Assembly (NCBI GenBank): GCA_018698735.1
Contig: JABIPD010000069.1
Location: 1-8,689, forward strand
Source: Candidatus Jacksonbacteria bacterium
GTDB taxonomy: Bacteria > Patescibacteriota > Patescibacteriia > UBA9629 > GWA2-43-13
Length of the DNA: 8,689 nt
Direction: 5' to 3'
The notes under the pieces are model-generated. The model worked only from the letters and a program-made list of their open reading frames with translations, was not told the origin of the DNA and made no database searches. This document shows positions 1-4,426 of this stretch, piece by piece. Position 1 is the stretch's first letter; every line of letters starts with the position of its first letter. The position numbers and the translations under genes were made by a program.

Positions 1-1351
1 ATGCAACCGTTCTACCGACTTCGTTAAGCGCGTCGACAACTACTTCTGCTGCATTTTCGATTCTTCCATCTGAGGCAGATGCAAGAGCAAAAAGAACATA
101 TAATAGCTGCTGTTCCGCCACACTTAACAAGGGAAGATCCGATGAATCTGCTGCCGAGAATGAAACATCTGTTACAGCAGGAACTTCAGATCCTAGTTGT
201 ACCCTAACTGCGTCAAGGTCAACAACTACTCGGAGATTGAATTTAGCTGTAGCCTTTATTCTCTTAGCAAAGCCTCTGCGGCAGAGAGCAGTAACCCCTT
301 CGCTCGTATCTTTCCAGCCAGTAGGGCTAACCTCTTGCTGGATAGCCTCCTTGGCATTCAGAATCGTAGCTTCAGCACTCAACATGGCTAGTCCGTAGAG
401 CACTTTAAGAAGAGCTGTTAACTCTGGATCAAGCACTGAAGACGGAGCATCCAGAAGCTTGTACTGAGTATCAAACTCGTACTCTCTTCCAGCTTCCGTC
501 AGTTGGATTCTAATCCAAGGATTCCCAGGCAGAGAATCCGAGATCGATACTATGAATCCTTTTTCTCTGAGAGCAGCCAAGTGTTTGGAAACATCCGAGG
601 GCTTTACAACCCCCCCCTCAATTCGCGCTTCTCTTTCTAGGATTGTTTCTCTGGGATTTTCAAGATCGTCGGTCCCGTTGGCTTTACATGCCTCTTGAAT
701 ATGCCAAAGAACTCTTGCCCTGGGAAGCGTTTCACGGAGACGTGGTTGGCCATCTATTCGTTTTCGACGAGGCCTCTTCTGCACCTTCTCTGCCGCGGGT
801 GGCTCAGGAGAAGTAGAAACTACTTTCCTTACTGAACCTCGAGGAGATGAAGAACTACGAGTAGCTCTTTTAGAAGATGAGGCCCTCGAAGATGTTCTGG
901 CTCTGCGTTTCTTCGTCGGCGGGTTTACAGCATCCTTGCTCGGGGAAGGTACTTCGACTGCTTTTTCTTCGGTAGTCGAAACAGGCTTGGGCCTTGCACC
1001 AGGAGGAAGACTCCAAAGCGGCAAAAAAGCTGATGGCTCTACACCACTGGCCTCTGGCCGAGGAGATTTTTCTTCTTCAGCTGAATCCTCTATTTCCGAA
1101 GGATCCTGCAGAACAAGAAGCATCTCTCCAGACACAAAAGCCATTTTGCCTTTGTGCATGTCTTGAGAAAGTTTACGACAAGCAGGCATATCGTCTAGCC
1201 CAAGAATCCCTGGAAGATGTGAAATCGACACCCTCCACACTTCAGCAAGCATGCCGTTGTGAACCCTGCGTTTCTCTGTGGGTATACCTGCCGATCCTCC
1301 CCCAGGGCTAAACTTGGCATGAAGTATTTCATACGCCCCTGCAGCAGTCAT
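1..1351 (-). CDS. Winged-helix DNA-binding-type protein with internal repeat, C-terminus cut by window edge
   Basis: An uninterrupted minus-strand frame runs from ATG at 1351 to the left edge (450 codons, no stop reached). The start is fixed by AAGGAG six bases upstream. Residues 1-82 form a globular N-terminal region I do not recognise. Residues 84-205 are a disordered linker, acidic at first and then very rich in Ser, Arg and Lys (about 145-200), and could contact nucleic acid. Residues 208-294 look like a winged helix: a recognition-helix-like KPSDVSKHLAALREKGFI (250-267), then a wing and LTEAGREY (284-291), a pattern typical of MarR/ArsR/PadR-like folds. Residues 313-336 and 415-437 resemble each other (LL-VL--LA--S---I-NA-E) and appear to be two copies of a further helical, possibly winged-helix, domain. 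I infer a DNA-binding regulator. The exact family and the target are unknown. The gene is probably transcribed alone from a promoter at about 1417-1458. Confidence 0.85.
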   Translation of the reverse strand, partial: MTAAGAYEILHAKFSPGGGSAGIPTEKRRVHNGMLAEVWRVSISHLPGILGLDDMPACRKLSQDMHKGKMAFVSGEMLLVLQDPSEIEDSAEEEKSPRPEASGVEPSAFLPLWSLPPGARPKPVSTTEEKAVEVPSPSKDAVNPPTKKRRARTSSRASSSKRATRSSSSPRGSVRKVVSTSPEPPAAEKVQKRPRRKRIDGQPRLRETLPRARVLWHIQEACKANGTDDLENPRETILEREARIEGGVVKPSDVSKHLAALREKGFIVSISDSLPGNPWIRIQLTEAGREYEFDTQYKLLDAPSSVLDPELTALLKVLYGLAMLSAEATILNAKEAIQQEVSPTGWKDTSEGVTALCRRGFAKRIKATAKFNLRVVVDLDAVRVQLGSEVPAVTDVSFSAADSSDLPLLSVAEQQLLYVLFALASASDGRIENAAEVVVDALNEVGRTVA

Positions 1352-1357
1352 AACAAA

Positions 1358-1363
1358 CTCCTT
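1358..1363 (-). promoter_or_regulatory. Shine-Dalgarno site of the left-edge gene
   Basis: AAGGAG on the minus strand, six bases before the ATG at 1351. It fixes the start of the left-edge gene and supports that frame over the overlapping plus-strand frames. Confidence 0.8.
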
Positions 1364-1381
1364 GTCTATGCTGTACGCCAC

Positions 1382-1409
1382 AAAAAGGCAGAATGGACTT
1401 TCCATTCTG
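1382..1409 (-). promoter_or_regulatory. Leader palindrome with T-tract: attenuator or operator
   Basis: A perfect 9-bp inverted repeat (CAGAATGGA / TCCATTCTG) with a 3-base loop lies at 1389-1409. On the minus strand it is followed by CC and five Ts (1386-1382), the layout of an intrinsic terminator, only 30 bases before the start codon at 1351. It therefore sits in the 5' leader of the winged-helix gene. It could be a transcription attenuator. It could also be an operator bound by a dimeric regulator, perhaps the product of the gene itself. The palindrome is seen; the function is inferred. Confidence 0.6.
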
Positions 1410-1416
1410 TTAAAGA

Positions 1417-1458
1417 ACTATATAAAGAAAGTTAACAAGTAAAGTTTAATTTTGTCAA
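1417..1458 (-). promoter_or_regulatory. Candidate sigma70-type promoter(s) of the left-edge gene
   Basis: On the minus strand a consensus -35 TTGACA (1458-1453) is followed after 17 bases by a poor -10, TTAACT (1435-1430). Slightly downstream lies a better -10, TATAGT (1422-1417), whose only -35 candidate is TTTACT (1443-1438) with a short 15-base spacer. Either would start transcription just before or at the palindrome at 1389-1409. Which one is used cannot be decided from sequence. Confidence 0.45.
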
Positions 1459-1461
1459 AGC

Positions 1462-1497
1462 AAAAGGCAGGTCGATGAACGTTTTCATCTTCCTGCC
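1462..1497 (-). terminator. Intrinsic terminator after the SDR gene
   Basis: A hairpin 12 bases past the SDR stop. The outer stem GGCAGG/CCTGCC (1466-1471 and 1492-1497) and the inner stem GATGAA/TTCATC are separated by a two-base internal mismatch, with a four-base loop. On the minus strand four Ts follow (1465-1462). On the plus strand it is followed by CCTTTTT, so it may work in both directions. Confidence 0.75.
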
Positions 1498-1509
1498 CCT
1501 TTTTATCTC

Positions 1510-2244
1510 CTACCTTATTATGTTATGCCCACTCCAGCCGCGATCTAACACATACACCCCAGTTGCATGCCAATCCTCTAGCAGAATCCAAAGCATCAAA
1601 AAGCGTGCAAGCTCTCCCATGGGAACGAGATATTTTTCCTCAAACCCAGGCGGTGTATGTTCCGAGCCTTCTACCACCCCCAGGGCAAGAGTGGTGATGA
1701 ACAAATCAGCGTTACTCTGCTGAAGATCTGCGCACGCTTTTTCCAGACCCTTCTTTGCGGCTCCATACGCACGAATTGCTCCACTACGCTGTACCATATC
1801 ATCAGCTGTAGACACAGAAAAGGTAACAATTCGAGCCTGGAACGCGAAAATATTCAAGGAGGAAAACGAGTTAAAGGGAACAGTAAAGGTTTCCACATTC
1901 CCTCTTTGCATTTCAACTGAGATCTCATCAGTCAACTCAGCAGTTGGGTCTTCTGGAAACGGCCCTGGTGTATGCACCCAGCCACTAAGCTTTCTTCCGT
2001 CGAGCCAATCGCTCATTTGGCTTGAGATGGATTCTACTACAACAGGATCTGCCAAATTTCCCCAGACGGTTAGCCCAACATCTTCGTATTTACGTTGAAC
2101 GAGTTGAGCGTCTTCCTCTCTCAGACAATGAGTAATTACTGTGGCCCGATCTTCCCACAGAAAGTGCGGAAACGTATTGTAGGCGATATTTCCATCTGGA
2201 CGATTCGGATTCACGCCGGTTATGAGTACTACTGGTTTGCTCAT
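1510..2244 (-). CDS. Short-chain dehydrogenase/reductase (SDR) family protein, divergent
   Basis: A 244-residue protein of the usual SDR length (about 250). It starts at ATG 2244 with AAGGAG seven bases upstream. The N-terminal beta strand and nucleotide turn read VVLITGVNPNRPDGNIAY (5-22), closer to the FabI-like TGV...IAY form than to the classical TGxxxGxG. The catalytic YxxxK is present as Y160-G-A-A-K164, with Ser143/Ser145 as candidates for the third catalytic residue. The C-terminus VLDRGWSG (232-239) matches the usual SDR ending. The NNAG motif after beta-4 is replaced by VHTPGPF (90-96). The family is expected to be a cytosolic NAD(P)H-dependent oxidoreductase. Substrate and cofactor preference cannot be read from the sequence. 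It has its own promoter and terminator, so it is probably transcribed alone. Confidence 0.9.
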   Translation of the reverse strand: MSKPVVLITGVNPNRPDGNIAYNTFPHFLWEDRATVITHCLREEDAQLVQRKYEDVGLTVWGNLADPVVVESISSQMSDWLDGRKLSGWVHTPGPFPEDPTAELTDEISVEMQRGNVETFTVPFNSFSSLNIFAFQARIVTFSVSTADDMVQRSGAIRAYGAAKKGLEKACADLQQSNADLFITTLALGVVEGSEHTPPGFEEKYLVPMGELARFLMLWILLEDWHATGVYVLDRGWSGHNIIR

Positions 2245-2251
2245 GTTCGTT

Positions 2252-2257
2252 CTCCTT
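2252..2257 (-). promoter_or_regulatory. Shine-Dalgarno site of the SDR gene
   Basis: AAGGAG on the minus strand, seven bases before the ATG at 2244. It decides the start and gives the complete nucleotide-binding N-terminus. Confidence 0.8.
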
Positions 2258-2289
2258 AGCTACCTGTTTATACAACTGACTTAGTTGCT

Positions 2290-2319
2290 ATTATTGCCAC
2301 CCTCAAAACATATTGTCAA
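2290..2319 (-). promoter_or_regulatory. Sigma70-type promoter of the SDR gene
   Basis: TTGACA (2319-2314), an 18-base spacer, then AATAAT (2295-2290; five of six match TATAAT). The predicted start falls near 2283, inside a small inverted repeat CAACT/AGTTG (2273-2287). The leader before the ATG at 2244 would be about 40 bases. Confidence 0.65.
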
Positions 2320-2329
2320 CAAAACCAAT

Positions 2330-2434
2330 GTCATTCCGCTTGCTCCCCACCATGAGGGGAGGCTTGGCCCGGAATCTAGGCTTTTCTGAGACGACCACTA
2401 AACACCATGGATCCCGTGTCAGGCCCGGGATGAC
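2330..2434. repeat. Composite palindromic intergenic repeat (REP/MITE-like)
   Basis: The outer ends are inverted repeats, GTCATTCCG (2330-2338) and CGGGATGAC (2426-2434), with one mismatch. Inside are two hairpins. The first has ATTCCG/CGGAAT (2333-2338, 2370-2375) enclosing CTCCCC/GGGGAG (2343-2348, 2356-2361). The second has ATCCCG/CGGGAT (2411-2416, 2426-2431). It holds no credible ORF. This matches the general build of dispersed palindromic intergenic elements. A related copy lies at 4244-4290, sharing CATGGATCCCG and CCGGGATG. Confidence 0.7.
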
Positions 2435-2448
2435 GAGCAACAACGTTC

Positions 2449-2483
2449 AAGAGGTTGATGCTTTGTTCTAGCACCAACCCCTT
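2449..2483 (-). other. 3' hairpin downstream of the 2524-3543 gene
   Basis: A 14-pair stem with a 7-base loop (2463-2469). The two positions that mismatch as A-C on the plus strand (2452/2480 and 2458/2474) become U-G wobbles in the minus-strand transcript, so the structure fits a minus-strand RNA. It lies 40 bases past the stop at 2524. No T-tract follows on the minus strand, so it is not a canonical intrinsic terminator. A 3'-end stabilising structure or a Rho-type end is possible. On the plus strand it is followed by a short T-run, but no plus-strand gene precedes it. Confidence 0.5.
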
Positions 2484-2523
2484 TTTCTATCCTATAGCGT
2501 TTCTCCTTTGGTTTTAGTTCGGG

Positions 2524-3543
2524 TTATTCGACCAATGGCGCTTGGAATAGCAGCATCTGATGCTCTGCATCCGCATCAGCCACTCGATTGACAGCGCCGG
2601 CTGCTGCATTCAGCCAGGCAGCCACCCCCTCTTCTCGCTCCATCATCGCCATGGCGGCTTCGGCTGCGGCATCAGCTTCGAGCCACCTTTCTACGCAGGC
2701 ATCATCAGCTGCCTGTATTTCACCACGCAGATCTGCCAGAACGCGATCCTGGTCGTGGCCAGACTCCTTGACACCCTTCCTGACAGCATCGAGAACTATC
2801 CGAGTCCGATGGAACCCATCGACCGCGCCCAGAAGCTGCTCCAGAATCGGGCGGTCGTCGATCGAGCACTCCGTGGCGTCGGCAGCAGATTCATCTCCTG
2901 CTGTCAGAGAATCACCAGAGTCCGAGGAAGGTGCCTGACCAGGTGGATCAAGTGGAGTCCCATCCCAGGTCTCATGGTACACCTGCCACTGCTTCCGACC
3001 ACCCGGTCTACTGCGTCTAATCAACCCCATTTCCAGAAGAAGTCTCACGTAGTGAGGGGTGTATTTCATCCCCGTAGCCTCGAGGAGAAAATCCCCAAAG
3101 TACATCGGGACGCGATAGTAGGCCCGCCGTGGCTCATCGTCCGTCAGGATTCTGCGAAAACCGTGATGACGCTTGCCACGCTCGAGGTAGGCAAGCACTC
3201 CCTTCCAGGTTCGCTCAGGTCCATCTCCACGGCCCTGAACCTTTGGAGGAGGAATGGCAGTCGATGATTCATCTTGAGCTCCGTCATCCGCAAGCGTGGA
3301 ATCGTCGTCCTCAGGGAGGAATGCATCATCCACTCGCGAAACAGCTCCATCGACCTGAGTGATGTCGTCGTTGACAGTTGCCGTGGTATCAGTACTCATG
3401 TCAGCATCTCCTTCATTCGACCCAGCAAACAGCGAATCGACAGCCGCGCTAGCAGATGGTCGTTCCTGACCAGAGCGGCCATTTCTCCAGACGCGAGTTC
3501 TTCCTGAGGGATCTCTGTGTTTGATCCGTCGAGGTACCATCAC
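2524..3543 (-). CDS. Hypothetical GC-rich protein with HTH-like core
   Basis: A 339-residue protein that I do not recognise. The start is GTG 3543, with AGGA seven bases upstream. ATG at 3540 directly follows and is an alternative. Residues 1-30 are basic, and 45-98 are acidic, disordered and Asp/Ser/Thr-rich. Residues 110-192 are a compact segment in which DFLLEATGMKYTPHYVRLLL (151-170) followed by EMGLIRRSRPGGRKQWQVY (171-189) looks like a helix-turn-helix plus wing, as in MerR/excisionase-like folds. Residues 200-228 form a second acidic linker. Residues 229-325 are a long Ala/Glu/Asp-rich helical region, possibly a coiled coil. No signal peptide or membrane segment is seen. Its base composition is much richer in GC than the right-hand genes (39 of 60 bases at 2581-2640). 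The architecture suggests a DNA-binding or scaffolding protein, but this is inference. It has its own promoter divergent from the pilin gene. Confidence 0.8.
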   Translation of the reverse strand: MMVPRRIKHRDPSGRTRVWRNGRSGQERPSASAAVDSLFAGSNEGDADMSTDTTATVNDDITQVDGAVSRVDDAFLPEDDDSTLADDGAQDESSTAIPPPKVQGRGDGPERTWKGVLAYLERGKRHHGFRRILTDDEPRRAYYRVPMYFGDFLLEATGMKYTPHYVRLLLEMGLIRRSRPGGRKQWQVYHETWDGTPLDPPGQAPSSDSGDSLTAGDESAADATECSIDDRPILEQLLGAVDGFHRTRIVLDAVRKGVKESGHDQDRVLADLRGEIQAADDACVERWLEADAAAEAAMAMMEREEGVAAWLNAAAGAVNRVADADAEHQMLLFQAPLVE

Positions 3544-3614
3544 AGCGAGTTCCTAACCCCCTTGTTATTCTCCGGTGGGTATGTTAATAAAGGACAGGTG
3601 ATTCGTAACGTTCA

Positions 3615-3643
3615 ATTAAAGCTAATAGTAAGATAGTTGTCAA
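3615..3643 (-). promoter_or_regulatory. Sigma70-type promoter of the hypothetical gene
   Basis: TTGACA (3643-3638), a 17-base spacer, and TTTAAT (3620-3615; five of six match TATAAT). The expected start is near 3608, giving a leader of about 65 bases before GTG 3543. Confidence 0.75.
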
Positions 3644-3658
3644 CACAGCACAACAGCA

Positions 3659-3687
3659 TTGACTTTTTATCTAAAATATGCTATATT
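3659..3687 (+). promoter_or_regulatory. Sigma70-type promoter of the pilin gene
   Basis: TTGACT (3659-3664), a 17-base spacer, and TATATT (3682-3687). It lies back to back with the minus-strand promoter, the two -35 boxes being 15 bases apart. The expected transcription start is near 3694. This rules out the upstream in-frame ATG at 3678, which lies inside the promoter spacer. Confidence 0.75.
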
Positions 3688-3716
3688 TAGTATATAAGAA
3701 GTTAATATATATCTCT

Positions 3717-4154
3717 ATGAAAAACGTGTTAACACAGCTTAAATCTCTTAAGAAAAACAAGAAAGGTGTAACGCTTACCGAGCTAATGGTTACTATTAGC
3801 ATTATCATGACAGCGACATCTATTGGTTCCGGGCAATACGATAGCGCGCTTTCTGCCGCACGTGATGCGAACCGATTATCGAACATAAAACAAGCGCAAA
3901 CAGCCTTAGATATCTACAATATCTCGGTTGGTCAGTATCCAGAATGTGGAGAAAACCAAACGGCTACCGCACTCTGTTATGAAGGGTTAAAAAACTATAT
4001 CGAACCAGAATACATGCCAGAAATGCCAGACGATCCGCTAAACGAAAACGAATATACCTATAAATATTACAGCGATGGCAATAGTGCATGGATCGAATTT
4101 GAAACAGAAGATACAGAAGACCAATCACCACGAAAGTTCTACGGAAGTTTTTAA
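3717..4154 (+). CDS. Type IV pilin / type II secretion-like pseudopilin
   Basis: A 145-residue protein starting at ATG 3717. The in-frame ATG at 3678 is rejected because it lies within the promoter. No good Shine-Dalgarno is seen, and the leader is only about 23 bases. A basic leader (residues 1-17, Lys-rich) ends at the prepilin peptidase site KKG|VTLTE: cleavage after Gly17, with the conserved Glu at +5 (Glu22). A hydrophobic helix continues to about residue 37. It is short and rich in Thr/Ser for a pilin. ARDANRLSNIKQAQTALDIY (48-67) is the amphipathic spine typical of GspG-like pseudopilins. Cys77 and Cys87 could form a disulfide. DDPLNENEYTYKYY (105-118) resembles the C-terminal region of GspG-like proteins. 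It probably inserts in the membrane and is assembled into a pilus or pseudopilus. No assembly genes are near, so the partner machinery lies elsewhere. A bidirectional terminator follows directly. Confidence 0.9.
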   Translation: MKNVLTQLKSLKKNKKGVTLTELMVTISIIMTATSIGSGQYDSALSAARDANRLSNIKQAQTALDIYNISVGQYPECGENQTATALCYEGLKNYIEPEYMPEMPDDPLNENEYTYKYYSDGNSAWIEFETEDTEDQSPRKFYGSF

Positions 4155-4163
4155 AATAATTAT

Positions 4164-4193
4164 AAAAGCCGGGCCACATGGCCCGGCTTTTTT
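4164..4193. terminator. Bidirectional intrinsic terminator between pilin gene and proS
   Basis: A perfect 8-bp stem GCCGGGCC/GGCCCGGC (4168-4175, 4180-4187) with loop ACAT. Six Ts follow on the plus strand, and four As precede it, giving TTTTATAATT on the minus strand. It ends the pilin transcript 10 bases after its stop. It can also end the minus-strand operon that finishes with proS. Confidence 0.93.
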
Positions 4194-4216
4194 GTTTTGC
4201 AATAAACTCCCCCTAC

Positions 4217-4237
4217 CCCCTCTTATGCAAAGAGGGG
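4217..4237. repeat. Palindromic repeat, 8-bp stem
   Basis: CCCCTCTT (4217-4224) pairs perfectly with AAGAGGGG (4230-4237) around a 5-base loop. It is the first unit of a palindrome cluster between two convergent genes. It has no T-tract, so it is not a terminator. Confidence 0.65.
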
Positions 4238-4243
4238 AATATG

Positions 4244-4290
4244 CATGGATCCCGGCTCCCTCCAGAGGCGGGCAGGCGGGGGCCGGGATG
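4244..4290. repeat. Palindromic repeat related to the 2330-2434 element
   Basis: ATCCCGGC (4249-4256) pairs perfectly with GCCGGGAT (4282-4289). It shares CATGGATCCCG and CCGGGATG with the second hairpin of the repeat at 2330-2434, with a different, longer GC-rich loop. This suggests members of one dispersed palindromic family. Confidence 0.65.
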
Positions 4291-4311
4291 GCACAGGTTA
4301 GGTTGTTTTTT

Positions 4312-4418
4312 TGTCATTTCGACGGAGGCTTTGCGACGAGAAATCTGTTAATGTAAAAAATGCAAATTACGCAACTACAGATTTCTCACCTTCACAAAGC
4401 GAAGGATTCGAAATAACA
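4312..4418. repeat. 107-base inverted-repeat element (MITE/REP-like)
   Basis: The left arm (4312-4348) begins TGTCATTTCGA and ends AGAAATCTGT. The right arm (4377-4418) is its imperfect reverse complement, sharing the terminal blocks (one mismatch in the outer one) and the central GCTTTG block. A 28-base AT-rich loop separates them. It encodes no protein. Its outer end, TGTCATT(T/C)CG, resembles that of the 2330-2434 repeat. It begins 8 bases beyond the proS stop codon, so minus-strand transcripts would fold it into a long hairpin. Confidence 0.75.
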
Positions 4419-4426
4419 GCTTATAA

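Noticed and set aside
936..1311. Overlapping plus-strand frames of 76 and 105 codons opposite the left-edge gene
   Set aside because: They lie antisense to a 450-codon frame with a ribosome site and recognisable domain features, and they show no family-like sequence.
2330..2434. CRISPR-like array
   Set aside because: The repeats are inverted and unequal, with no regular direct repeats or spacers and no cas genes in the window.
2560..3267. A 235-codon plus-strand frame opposite the GC-rich hypothetical gene
   Set aside because: The minus-strand frame is longer, has a promoter, a Shine-Dalgarno and an HTH-like core. GC-rich coding DNA often yields long antisense frames.
3678..3716. Upstream in-frame ATG extending the pilin by 13 residues
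   Set aside because: It lies between the -35 and -10 boxes, so it would not be transcribed. The extension MLYLVYKKLIYIS is also untypical before a prepilin leader.
4075..4356. A 93-codon plus-strand frame across the pilin end, the terminator and the repeats
   Set aside because: It overlaps the pilin gene in another frame and runs through a strong terminator and palindromic repeats.
4312..4418. Structured non-coding RNA or riboswitch
   Set aside because: It lies after, not before, genes and is a simple long inverted repeat. A mobile palindromic element explains it better.
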